Below are positions 1-7,055 of a stretch of DNA of 21,980 bases, one piece after another (the first letter of the stretch is position 1; each line of letters begins with the position of its first letter). Below the pieces are notes generated by a model. That model was not told where the DNA came from and made no database searches. It saw only the letters and a program-made list of their open reading frames with translations. This DNA is from Anaerolineae bacterium (lineage in GTDB: Bacteria; Chloroflexota; Anaerolineae; Aggregatilineales; Phototrophicaceae): contig JALONZ010000019.1 of assembly GCA_025454675.1 (NCBI GenBank), positions 1-21,980 on the forward strand, given 5' to 3'. Made by a program: the position numbers and the translations under genes.

Positions 1-232
1 CGGCATACGCATCATTATCAGGCAAATCGGCAATTTCAAGATTTTGCAATTCGCTAAACCATATCAAATCCACATTGATAAGGTGCATAATGTGGTTGCG
101 GATAGACCCTAATGAATAGGCGCTCGGTTGGACGAATTGTTCTTGTGGCAAATCGGCGATATAACGAGTCCACAATTTGCGATTTTCATTGAAATGATAC
201 TCATAGAGATAGCGAAACGCATCGGCATTCAT
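1..232 (-). CDS. DinB-family protein, N-terminal part (cut by window edge)
   Basis: A minus-strand reading frame opens at ATG 232-230 and stays open to the left edge, giving about 77 residues. It starts MNADAFRYLYEYHFNENRKL and contains SIRNHIMHLINVDLIWF, which fits the first metal-binding His helix of the DinB/YfiT four-helix fold. The start is supported by AGGA/GGAG at about 241-246, some 8 bases upstream on the minus strand. DinB-like proteins are often metal-dependent thiol transferases or damage-induced proteins of unknown role. The rest of the protein, including later metal ligands, lies outside the window. It is divergent from the ABC exporter genes and has a good extended -10 element of its own. 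Confidence 0.75.
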   Translation of the reverse strand, partial: MNADAFRYLYEYHFNENRKLWTRYIADLPQEQFVQPSAYSLGSIRNHIMHLINVDLIWFSELQNLEIADLPDNDAYA

Positions 233-265
233 ATTTTGCTCCTTAATCCTTCACCTGACGTATAT

Positions 266-274
266 AGTATAGCA
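266..274 (-). promoter_or_regulatory. Extended -10 promoter for the DinB-like gene
   Basis: Read on the minus strand, this is TGCTATACT, an extended -10 (TGn plus TATACT). It lies about 34 bases upstream of the DinB-like start codon. No convincing -35 box is visible at 17 bases, which is usual for extended -10 promoters. The same TGCTA pattern recurs at other gene starts in the window. Confidence 0.5.
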
Positions 275-349
275 CACATGAGCGATTATGCGACCATAGT
301 CCCCATTTCTAATCGGGTGTACACTGAACATCAGAAAGGGGACATCATT

Positions 350-1291
350 ATGGATGCAATCATCACAGAAGGACTGAGTAAACACTTCAAAGAGAATCGT
401 GCGGTGAATGAATTGTCTTTCACCGTCCAAGAAGGTGAAGTTTTCGGCTTTTTGGGGCATAACGGGGCGGGTAAAACTACCACCACCCGCTTATTAAATG
501 GCGTGCTTGAACCGACTAATGGGGGATGCACCGTTTTGGGATTCAATCCAACCACACAAGGCGAATTATTGCGCCAAAAAACGGGTATCCTCACGGAAAC
601 GCCCGCGTTGGATGAACGCCTCAACGCGGTGGATAATTTGACGATGTTCGCCGATTTGTATGGTGTGCCACGCGCCGATGTGAAAAAGCGCGTTTTGGAT
701 ATGTTGGGGTCATTTGACCTCGCAGACCGCGCGACAGAAAAAGTCGGCGGGTATAGCAAAGGGATGAAACAACGCCTTGCGATTGCACGCGCCTTTTTGC
801 ATCGCCCGCGCCTGATATTTTTGGATGAACCGACCAGTAGCCTAGACCCCATTTCATCGCGGGGTGTGCATGATATGATTCGGCATATTAGCCAAGATGA
901 AGGCGCGACTGTGTTTTTATGCACCCATAACCTAACCGAAGCGCAACGCCTCTGTCATCGGGTGGCGGTGCTGGAAAAAGGGCGGTTGGTGGCAATCGGC
1001 ACACCGAGCGAATTGGGCGCACAAGTGGGCATGGCGCTGAAATATCATCTTGAAGTGGGTGAATCGCAAATTCGTGAGGCAAAATCGGTTTTGGATGGTG
1101 TGGCGGGTGTATCGGAACTGACGATAGACGGCACGGTTTTGCGTTTTTCCATCACCAAAAAAGACACCATCCCCGATATTTTGGCGATGCTGGTCAATCG
1201 GGGTGTGCGGGTATATGGCATCGAGGCGGGTGAATCGGCATTAGAGGATATTTATTTCGCGTTGCACAATGCAGAGGTGAATCATGCGTAA
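350..1291 (+). CDS. ABC-2 type exporter, ATP-binding subunit
   Basis: The 313-residue ATPase has Walker A GHNGAGKT at residues 36-43, an ABC signature-like YSKGM at 135-139, Walker B LIFLDE at 155-160 and the H-loop His at 193. The domain order is that of NatA/CcmA-type ATPases for ABC-2 exporters. The extra 80 or so C-terminal residues resemble the accessory domain common in this group. The frame is open further upstream, but ATG 350 is chosen because AAGGGG at about 337-340 is correctly spaced and the family's N-terminus (I-x-x-x-x-L-S-K) begins here. Upstream residues overlap the divergent DinB-like gene and are not conserved-looking. The partner permease follows immediately. The substrate cannot be told from sequence; NatA-like ions, lipids or drugs are all possible. 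Confidence 0.93.
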   Translation: MDAIITEGLSKHFKENRAVNELSFTVQEGEVFGFLGHNGAGKTTTTRLLNGVLEPTNGGCTVLGFNPTTQGELLRQKTGILTETPALDERLNAVDNLTMFADLYGVPRADVKKRVLDMLGSFDLADRATEKVGGYSKGMKQRLAIARAFLHRPRLIFLDEPTSSLDPISSRGVHDMIRHISQDEGATVFLCTHNLTEAQRLCHRVAVLEKGRLVAIGTPSELGAQVGMALKYHLEVGESQIREAKSVLDGVAGVSELTIDGTVLRFSITKKDTIPDILAMLVNRGVRVYGIEAGESALEDIYFALHNAEVNHA

Positions 1292-1302
1292 TTTGAACTG
1301 GC

Positions 1303-2109
1303 GTGGCATTTGATTTGCGTGTGATTCGCAGGACGAAAATGGTATGGATGCCGATGCTCATCTTGCCGATTTTATTCACCTTTGTGATGCCGTTGCTGGT
1401 GGGCATCTTATTTTTGAGCATCCCAGCAGATTCGCCAGAATTTGCCGATATGATGAGCGATTTTGGCGCGATGCTCATGAATGCACCTCTGAATGATTCG
1501 TTTTTTGCCAGTTTGACCAGCGATACATTGAAATTATTGTATTTGGTCTATCTGTATATGTTTGCGCCATTTTTCCTGATGATTCCTATCATGACGGGGA
1601 GTGTGGTGGCGGCGGATAGCTTTGCGGGCGAAAAAGAACGCAAAACCTTAGAGGCATTGCTCCATACGCCATTGAGCGATTTTGAATTGTATTTGGCGAA
1701 ATGGTTATCTCCGTTGATTGCAGGTGTGGCGGTGTCGTTGGTGAGTGCGCTTTTATATGCGATTGTGGTGAATGGTATCGGCTTATCGGCATTTGGTCGC
1801 CTGATTTTCCCGAATTTCGCGTGGATTATCATGCTGATATGGCTTGTGCCTGCCGTGACTGGGCTATCGTTAGGCATAACCGTTTGGGTATCCTCGCGCG
1901 TGAGTACCTTCTTAGAAGCCTATCAAGCAGGGGCATTCGCCGTTTTGCCATTCGTTTTGTTATTTGTGGGGCAAATGGCGGGCGTGTTATATTTTGATGT
2001 CATCGTGACGGTGATATTAGGCGCGATTATCTGGCTGATAGACGGATTTTTATTTTGGATTGGCGGAAAAGGATTCAGTCGGGGCGCAATTCTGAGCCGA
2101 TTATCATAA
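1303..2109 (+). CDS. ABC-2 type exporter permease (5' end possibly frameshifted)
   Basis: A 268-residue membrane protein with about six hydrophobic segments (roughly residues 17-40, 76-100, 134-157, 172-195, 208-227, 231-253). The cytoplasmic loop ADSFAGEKERKTLEALL followed by SDFELYLAKWLSPL (about 104-136) is typical of ABC-2 permeases of the NatB group. It should form the membrane pore for the ATPase encoded just upstream. The open frame begins only at GTG 1303, which has no ribosome binding site. A well-placed ATG at 1284 overlaps the end of the ATPase gene and has AGAGGTG at about 1273-1279, but that frame stops after nine codons (MRNLNWRGI). The mature start was probably ATG 1284, joined to this frame by a one-base indel near 1305-1315. 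The gene may therefore be a frameshifted copy or contain a sequencing error. Confidence 0.85.
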   Translation: MAFDLRVIRRTKMVWMPMLILPILFTFVMPLLVGILFLSIPADSPEFADMMSDFGAMLMNAPLNDSFFASLTSDTLKLLYLVYLYMFAPFFLMIPIMTGSVVAADSFAGEKERKTLEALLHTPLSDFELYLAKWLSPLIAGVAVSLVSALLYAIVVNGIGLSAFGRLIFPNFAWIIMLIWLVPAVTGLSLGITVWVSSRVSTFLEAYQAGAFAVLPFVLLFVGQMAGVLYFDVIVTVILGAIIWLIDGFLFWIGGKGFSRGAILSRLS

Positions 2110-2112
2110 GGT

Positions 2113-2144
2113 GGCTGACATATGCCCCAAAGGGCTAGTCAGCC
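2113..2144. terminator. Hairpin after the exporter operon (possible terminator)
   Basis: GGCTGAC (2113-2119) pairs with GTCAGCC (2138-2144), and an inner GCCC/GGGC (2124-2127 with 2132-2135) extends the stem. It begins 4 bases after the permease stop. There is no T-run behind it, so it is a weak or factor-dependent terminator candidate, or a 3'-end stabilising hairpin. Confidence 0.4.
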
Positions 2145-2169
2145 AGTACATCTCCACCTATGATGGGCT

Positions 2170-2194
2170 TGTAGGGACACGATTCTTCGTGTCC
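2170..2194 (+). repeat. TGTAGGGAC stem-loop repeat, copy 1
   Basis: The copy begins with TGTAGGGAC and folds into a perfect 8-bp stem (GGACACGA 2175-2182 with TCGTGTCC 2187-2194) around a TTCT loop. It shares its lead sequence and layout with two copies at 10225-10249 and 10272-10296, while the inner stem differs by compensating changes. It sits between the convergent exporter and beta-propeller genes. The design matches small dispersed palindromic elements that I recall being common in Chloroflexi and cyanobacteria. Confidence 0.6.
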
Positions 2195-2220
2195 TCTTAT
2201 ATCCGCCCTAAAAAAATTTA

Positions 2221-3387
2221 TTATCCACCAACGGGGTAATTGGTTGTCCACAACAGCGGCGACCATGTAATCGCCTCCACATTGCTCACAGGCAATTGTA
2301 CGGTTAAGCCGTTTTGCCACACCAACACACTGCCATCTTCCGCCACATACGCCACACTTAGCCCATCGGGTGAAATGGCGAGTTTGGCGAAGGTATCGAA
2401 ATAACTCAGGCTTGTGCCAATATCACCCAAATAGCGCCCGTCTGAACTTTGTGCGCTCCAAATGAGACCATACACAAAATCCACATTATAGGTGCTAAAT
2501 GAGACATAATTGCCTTGTGTGAGGCTTTGCCACGCGCTATATCCCACCAAAATGCCCATAAAATCCACAATATTATTCGTGAGCGGGTCTATGAGTTGGG
2601 GTAACTCGGTGGAGTTAATCACGGCAACACCGTTTTCCATCGCATTGACAAATTCTGTGCCTGTAAACCAAACCAATGCGTGCATTGGCGTATCACTCAC
2701 GGGGATAGTAATGGCGTTGTAGTTATTGCCATTGACATCATAGAAATAATATGTTGCCACAAAGCCTTCAATCGTTTGGTCATAATTATAGGTGAGATAC
2801 ACAAAACCTAATGCGCCCCATTCCACATCGGCGGGACCCTGTTGCTCATAACCGATGGGCAACTCCGATACAACCACGCGCGTGGTTTGATTGGCGAGGT
2901 TATAAATCACCAATTCGCTGGTATAGGCGGGAACATTAAATTGTGTCCATGCGATTTCTGTGCCATCTGGCGACCAAACCGGATTTGACCGCGCAATAAA
3001 ATTATCATTGCCGTTTATATCACCAAACACCGCCCCATCGGATTGGTCGGCAATGCGTAGCGCATCGCCTGTAAATGGGTCTAGGAGCCAAATATTGCCT
3101 GCGGGTTCACCCGGATTCATGGGGGCGTTGTTGTTGATGGCTTCCACGGCGATAGTCGCCCATGATTTATAAGCTACCCAATCGCCATTGGGCGACATGA
3201 CAGGCTTAAAGTTATAACCCCATGTGGTAAGTTGTACGAGGGCATCCGTTTGCGGATTCCACGTCCAAATATCGCCACTAATGAGCATCACCAGGGGCAT
3301 ATTCATCGGTTGGGCGGATGTTGAGGCAGGGCGCAAAATCCCCACCGATAGGAGTAATATCAAAGTCAGTAAAATGAGGCGTTTCAT
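2221..3387 (-). CDS. Secreted TolB/WD40-like beta-propeller protein
   Basis: About 388 residues starting MKRLILLTLILLLSVGILRP, a clear signal peptide with probable cleavage after STSAQ. The mature part holds repeated propeller-blade motifs: GDIWTWNPQTDALVQLT, MSPNGDWVAYKSW, GNIWLLDPFTG, WSPDGTEIAW, SSDGRYLGDI and ISPDGLSVAYVAEDGSVLVW. The (S/W)SPDG pattern is the TolB/PD40 blade signature. A GTG at 3390 is also possible, but ATG 3387 has GGAGAG 8 bases upstream. It probably acts outside the membrane as a binding or scaffold protein. Its ligand is unknown. It is transcribed in the same direction as the VanZ-like gene upstream, but has its own putative promoter. Confidence 0.85.
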   Translation of the reverse strand: MKRLILLTLILLLSVGILRPASTSAQPMNMPLVMLISGDIWTWNPQTDALVQLTTWGYNFKPVMSPNGDWVAYKSWATIAVEAINNNAPMNPGEPAGNIWLLDPFTGDALRIADQSDGAVFGDINGNDNFIARSNPVWSPDGTEIAWTQFNVPAYTSELVIYNLANQTTRVVVSELPIGYEQQGPADVEWGALGFVYLTYNYDQTIEGFVATYYFYDVNGNNYNAITIPVSDTPMHALVWFTGTEFVNAMENGVAVINSTELPQLIDPLTNNIVDFMGILVGYSAWQSLTQGNYVSFSTYNVDFVYGLIWSAQSSDGRYLGDIGTSLSYFDTFAKLAISPDGLSVAYVAEDGSVLVWQNGLTVQLPVSNVEAITWSPLLWTTNYPVGG

Positions 3388-3423
3388 CACAAAATCTCTC
3401 CACAGCTATTGTAACCATGCACC

Positions 3424-3429
3424 TATTAT
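3424..3429 (-). promoter_or_regulatory. Putative -10 box for the beta-propeller gene
   Basis: On the minus strand this reads TATAAT, about 37 bases upstream of the start codon, with no good -35 box. A second candidate, TACAAT (3413-3408), would place the transcript start on the ribosome binding site and is less likely. Confidence 0.35.
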
Positions 3430-3506
3430 AACGCGAGATTGCCCAGCGTACCTGAATCGGTGGATGAAAAGCGAATTGTGATAAATTGAGGGGTGCTATT
3501 ATTGAC

Positions 3507-4121
3507 TTATTTCGTGTTTTTTAAGGCAATTTTGTGAATATATTCTGATAATCCATCATGTTTGATACCAAATTGTCGGGTTACAACGATATAAAGCCAT
3601 GAAAATAATCGAAACACGATATACCCTATCACAATACCCAATGTATTCATCATAAAGTCGTTTATATCAACAACGCGATAGGGGTATCTCAATAACAAAG
3701 AGATAATGAGTTGAATGGCTTCTATCCCTAAACCAACGGTTGGCGCTAACCAAATGAAATGCTTTGGTTTGACATACACGATAAAATTTAGCCCAAAACC
3801 GAAAGGTACAGTTAACAGAATATTCAGGATTAATCCGGGTAAAGCCCCCGATAATGTTGTGAAGTGTCCAAAATAGAAGGGGGCGAGATTTATATCTAAC
3901 AGGGAAGCCTGTTGTCGCATGACATCCACATATTGCCCACTTAGATGGATGGGGAAAAATACTTTTTCTATGACATAGAGTAAATATACCCCAAATAACC
4001 CAAAACACACAAGATATGATGGGCTGTGTTTTTTACGCCATAAAATGATTAAAATCATGGCAAGAATGCCAAGCATAATAAACCAGATATCAATGCCTAA
4101 ATTATCACTGTAAATTTGCAT
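3507..4121 (-). CDS. VanZ-like membrane protein
   Basis: A 204-residue protein with four to five membrane segments (about 11-28, 36-53, 93-116, 123-143, 157-178). Family features are visible: N100 with NILLTVPFGFGL (100-111), GIEAIQL with the conserved E134 and Q137, and VVDINDFMMNTLG (150-162) carrying two Asp, Asn and Gly. VanZ was first linked to teicoplanin resistance. Most homologues have no known activity, although they are often found with cell-envelope genes. The ribosome binding site is weak (GGTAAAG). It starts 32 bases after the lipoprotein gene and is probably the third gene of the same operon. Confidence 0.85.
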   Translation of the reverse strand: MQIYSDNLGIDIWFIMLGILAMILIILWRKKHSPSYLVCFGLFGVYLLYVIEKVFFPIHLSGQYVDVMRQQASLLDINLAPFYFGHFTTLSGALPGLILNILLTVPFGFGLNFIVYVKPKHFIWLAPTVGLGIEAIQLIISLLLRYPYRVVDINDFMMNTLGIVIGYIVFRLFSWLYIVVTRQFGIKHDGLSEYIHKIALKNTK

Positions 4122-4153
4122 GAGTGCTTTACCATCACAAACAAAGATGCTTA

Positions 4154-5353
4154 TTATAGGGTATATTTCAGATTAGGGCAGACTGACAAAGCGCATATCC
4201 GCCCTAAATGATATTGTGTGATTACAAACCAACCCTCTATTCCGTGTCGTATGACATCGATTGAAGAATAGAAGGAGAATCCTTCCGGTCCGCCCGGCAC
4301 AGGTAAGAGTAAACAATTTGGTATCCGAGGATAGTTAATCCGAATAATCAGCAATTCTTTTTTGCCACTATGGTTACTCAGGTCAATATTCATTGGGATA
4401 AAACTATATGAGTTATATGGTGATAAGAGACCATAAAATACTTGCTTATCATCCAGAATTGGTATTTGAATATAATTCAGTAAGGCTATTAAGGCAAATG
4501 GCTGTGACTGTGGGGTGATATTATGCTCGGCTTGCTTATCATATTGTTCCATGTAACCCGCACTAATATAAAAGCCTAGTTCTTTTGTTACAGGCTTATA
4601 GATGTTAGAATCATCCCACATTCTATGAGATTGGTCACTATGGATACTTAACGCCCAATAGGTATCGGTGTTTCCATTAGAACGATATTCGTTTGGTTGA
4701 ATTAATTCATAATGGGTTATATCCATCACTAGCGATGGATTGCCAACAATCAGTGTGATGCGCCTTACAAAAACTCCAACACGACCATGATTAAAAAGTT
4801 CGGTTTGTTCAATACCTATTATAATCACTTCATGGATACCCTCAGCTAATGGGGGAATGGTCATATCAAATATTTGGGTTTGATGATAATTGAAAACCAT
4901 GTTTTGATAGGGAAAATTTTTATCATCGAAGGCATCGGGCAATTGCACTTCATTGAGCAAGGCAATATAACGTACAGGCAAAGTTGAATCTGTGTTAGTG
5001 GAGTGATAGTAACCTCTATAAGTGAATTGAATAGGTATATTAGGCTCTACCTTGTATGTTTCAAATCCGATTTTTTCGGCATTCTTTGAAATTAATCCAG
5101 AAGCGAGACCATCTCCAAAAACATGATTAGCAATAAATTCATCCCAATCATCTCCAAAAACATCAGCATTATACCAACATAATTGATTATTGGGTTGAGG
5201 CGTTATTGAAAGTGCTTGATAAATATTTTGAATCTGATTCATACTCACTGAAGTATCACTTGGTGAAGTGGTTGGGCTTGTACACCCAACCACTAAGATG
5301 TTAATTATTAAAACAACAAAAAACATTATTTTTTGTGAAAATCCTTTAAACAT
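4154..5353 (-). CDS. Putative lipoprotein of unknown function
   Basis: I do not recognise a family. The N-terminus MFKGFSQKIMFFVVLIINIL is followed by VVGC, giving a lipobox-like site with Cys24 as the likely lipidated residue. A Thr/Ser/Pro linker follows. The frame opens five codons earlier with TTG, but ATG 5353 has AGGA 8 bases upstream and gives a tidier signal peptide (399 residues). The mature part is rich in beta-strand-like stretches and aromatic residues, in two halves that look alike in layout: each has an arrangement such as IALLNEVQLPD or LIALLNYIQIPI followed by polar loops. This suggests an internal duplication. It should sit on the outer face of the cytoplasmic membrane. It is the middle gene of the secreted protein-lipoprotein-VanZ run. 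Confidence 0.6.
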   Translation of the reverse strand: MFKGFSQKIMFFVVLIINILVVGCTSPTTSPSDTSVSMNQIQNIYQALSITPQPNNQLCWYNADVFGDDWDEFIANHVFGDGLASGLISKNAEKIGFETYKVEPNIPIQFTYRGYYHSTNTDSTLPVRYIALLNEVQLPDAFDDKNFPYQNMVFNYHQTQIFDMTIPPLAEGIHEVIIIGIEQTELFNHGRVGVFVRRITLIVGNPSLVMDITHYELIQPNEYRSNGNTDTYWALSIHSDQSHRMWDDSNIYKPVTKELGFYISAGYMEQYDKQAEHNITPQSQPFALIALLNYIQIPILDDKQVFYGLLSPYNSYSFIPMNIDLSNHSGKKELLIIRINYPRIPNCLLLPVPGGPEGFSFYSSIDVIRHGIEGWFVITQYHLGRICALSVCPNLKYTL

Positions 5354-5387
5354 TTGGTCATTCCTCAAGGTGTAGCATATAGATCAA

Positions 5388-5843
5388 TTACTGGTTCCCA
5401 TAGGCTATTAGCTGATAACGCATAATGTGAACTAATTTTTGAACTTCAACACTACCTGTATAGCCTGTGTGACAATTTTCTCCTGTAACACCGAAATTGG
5501 TATTATGCCCTAACATCAACACAATACGAACACATATACGGATAAGTATGGTATTGGTTGTTATCCTTGTATTTGCTTTCCCTTGTATCCAACAATTAAA
5601 CCCGAAGCAACTACCAGGAACATATTGCCAGTCAAATCTGGAAGTAGCTTCAACACCGCCTTGACTCACCATTAATTGAATTTCACCGGGGTTTCCTTCT
5701 GTTGGAAAATAATAAAATTCACTGACCGAAACACTGCCTGTCACAACATCTTGTGATTCGTCCTTATCATCCGTTTCCTGTGCAAAAACTGCACCATTAA
5801 CCATGATAAATAAGCCGATAAATAGCACCAAAATTTTTTTCAT
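5388..5843 (-). CDS. Small secreted protein of unknown function
   Basis: A 151-residue protein with a textbook signal peptide, MKKILVLFIGLFIMVNGAVFAQ, probably cut after AQ. An acidic linker (ETDDKDESQD) follows, then a beta-rich domain. Four Cys in the mature part (two in GSCFGFNCW, one in RICVRI, one in ENCHTG) could form disulfides. No family is recognised. AGGAG lies 7 bases before the ATG. It is the first gene of a likely minus-strand operon; the lipoprotein start follows 34 bases after its stop. Its promoter region contains two exact 17-bp direct repeats. Confidence 0.65.
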   Translation of the reverse strand: MKKILVLFIGLFIMVNGAVFAQETDDKDESQDVVTGSVSVSEFYYFPTEGNPGEIQLMVSQGGVEATSRFDWQYVPGSCFGFNCWIQGKANTRITTNTILIRICVRIVLMLGHNTNFGVTGENCHTGYTGSVEVQKLVHIMRYQLIAYGNQ

Positions 5844-5860
5844 ATATATCTCCTAACTCG

Positions 5861-5890
5861 ATATAACTTATCAAATGTTGTAAAGTTCAA
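5861..5890 (-). promoter_or_regulatory. Promoter of the secreted protein/lipoprotein/VanZ operon
   Basis: On the minus strand, TTGAAC (5890-5885) and TTATAT (5866-5861) are separated by 18 bases. A transcript starting near 5854 would have a very short leader, beginning at about the AGGAG site. The direct repeats overlap the -35 box and extend upstream of it, a common position for an activator or repressor. Confidence 0.4.
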
Positions 5891-5925
5891 GAGGGGTGTG
5901 TTGAAAATAAGAGGGGTGTGTTGAA
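5889..5925. repeat. Two 17-bp direct repeats, 20-bp period (putative operator)
   Basis: AAGAGGGGTGTGTTGAA occurs at 5889-5905 and again, identically, at 5909-5925. The 20-bp period is about two turns of DNA, so both copies face the same side of the helix. The nearer copy overlaps the -35 box of the minus-strand operon promoter. Such spacing is typical of sites bound by a dimer or by tandem response regulators. Confidence 0.6.
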
Positions 5926-6035
5926 GTTTACTTTTTTAGTATATCATCTATTTAGTTCTGTTAATCCTGCATAATGTCGTGAAGAAAGTATGATAAATGA
6001 CATCTCAGGCAAATGTGCAAACGCACAGTTTTATC

Positions 6036-6064
6036 TTGTGCAAGTTGCCTATTTATGCTACACT
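6036..6064 (+). promoter_or_regulatory. rpsB promoter
   Basis: A weak -35 TTGTGC (6036-6041), a 17-base spacer and an extended -10, TGC (6056-6058) plus TACACT (6059-6064). Transcription would begin near 6071, giving an rpsB leader of about 145 bases. Confidence 0.5.
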
Positions 6065-6075
6065 ACTGCGCGGTT

Positions 6076-6099
6076 TGATGCAGATATTTATTTGCATCA
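6076..6099 (+). promoter_or_regulatory. Hairpin in the rpsB leader (possible S2 autoregulatory structure)
   Basis: TGATGCA (6076-6082) pairs perfectly with TGCATCA (6093-6099) around a 10-base loop, within a few bases of the predicted transcript start. A second short pairing, CTGAT/ATCAG, lies near 6137-6149. S2 is known to repress its own mRNA through the rpsB leader in E. coli. Whether this leader does the same is inference. Confidence 0.35.
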
Positions 6100-6214
6100 G
6101 CTAATTTCACATGCCCCGACTGCTTGTGCGTGTCGTCTGATAAATCAGGTGAACACAACGGAATGACGGACATGCTTAGTGATAACACGATAAAATTTAG
6201 GAGAATACTTTACC

Positions 6215-7051
6215 ATGCCTTCATCAGTAACACTGAAACAATTACTGGAAACTGGCGTGCATTTTGGACACCGCACCCAAAAGTGGAATCCACAAATGGC
6301 ACCCTACATCTTCACCCAACGCAATGGGATTCATATCATTGATTTGCAACAAACCATCGCCAATCTGAATGCGTATTATGACATCATTCGGGATACAGTC
6401 GCCAAAGGTGGCAATGTCTTATTTGTTGGCACAAAACGCCAAGCCCAAGAAACTATCGCCCAAGAAGCGGCACGTTGCGGAATGCCATATGTCAATCAAC
6501 GCTGGCTGGGTGGCACACTCACCAATTGGCGTACCATCCGTGAACGGATTGATACCCTGAAAAAATTAGAAATCCGCCGCGACAAAGGCGAATTTGAATT
6601 GCTCACCAAACGCGAAGCCCTGATGTTGAACCGCGAAATTGACAAACTCAACTTACGCTTGGGTGGGATTCGTGAAATGCGCCGTCTGCCAGAATTGGTC
6701 ATCATCGTGGATACCCGCCGTGAAGCGACCGCCGTCAAAGAAGCCAATGTGCTGAATATTCCCATTATGGCATTGGTGGATACCAATTGTGACCCACGTT
6801 CTATTGATTATGTGTTGCCGGGGAATGATGATGCCATGCGTGCCATCAAACTCATCATTGAAGCCTTTGCCAATGCAGTCATCGAAGGGCGTGATATGCG
6901 TGACAAAGACACCCTAGAAGAAGATGAAACCACTTACGATAGCCGTAAGAACTATGAAGAAGATGATGAGGAAGAAAGCGACGACAAATATTTCGGCGCA
7001 TCTACCCTTGCCAAATTACGTGATTCTAAATTATTTGAGGATGAGGACTAA
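6215..7051 (+). CDS. rpsB: 30S ribosomal protein S2
   Basis: A 278-residue protein with S2 hallmarks throughout: LLETGVHFGHRTQKWNPQM near the N-terminus, GIHIIDLQQT, NVLFVGTKRQAQ, VNQRWLGGTLTNW, the coiled-coil insert around residues 105-150 with IGGIREM-like LGGIREMRRLPEL, and DTNCDPRSIDYVLPGNDDA. S2 binds the back of the 30S body with S1 and is needed for initiation. It is longer than the E. coli protein (about 241 residues) because of an acidic C-terminal tail, with EEDDEEESDD before a final LFEDED. AGGAGA (6199-6204) is 10 bases before ATG 6215. tsf follows after four bases, so the two are co-transcribed. Confidence 0.98.
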   Translation: MPSSVTLKQLLETGVHFGHRTQKWNPQMAPYIFTQRNGIHIIDLQQTIANLNAYYDIIRDTVAKGGNVLFVGTKRQAQETIAQEAARCGMPYVNQRWLGGTLTNWRTIRERIDTLKKLEIRRDKGEFELLTKREALMLNREIDKLNLRLGGIREMRRLPELVIIVDTRREATAVKEANVLNIPIMALVDTNCDPRSIDYVLPGNDDAMRAIKLIIEAFANAVIEGRDMRDKDTLEEDETTYDSRKNYEEDDEEESDDKYFGASTLAKLRDSKLFEDED

Positions 7052-7055
7052 AAAT

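Larger units (their letters stand above)
5844..6214. other. Divergent intergenic region between the surface-protein operon and rpsB
   Basis: These 371 bases contain no convincing gene. From left to right they hold the minus-strand promoter (5861-5890), two direct repeats (5889-5925), an A/T-rich stretch with no evident feature (about 5926-6035), the rpsB promoter (6036-6064) and a roughly 145-base rpsB leader with a hairpin at 6076-6099. A short frame at 6124-6342 overlaps rpsB out of phase and is rejected. Confidence 0.6.

Noticed and set aside
128..349. N-terminal extension of the ABC ATPase frame
   Set aside because: It overlaps the divergent DinB-like gene, lacks a ribosome binding site at its start, and the ATPase family N-terminus begins at 350 behind a good site.
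331..924. 197-residue minus-strand frame over the ABC ATPase
   Set aside because: Antisense shadow; the plus-strand ATPase carries all the expected motifs.
2200..2213. ATATCCGCCCTAAA-type string also seen near 4196-4208
   Set aside because: A 13-base match is expected by chance a few times in 22 kb, and there is no shared structure around it.
6124..6342. Short plus-strand frame across the rpsB start
   Set aside because: Out of phase with rpsB, no ribosome binding site, and it covers the rpsB leader and start.
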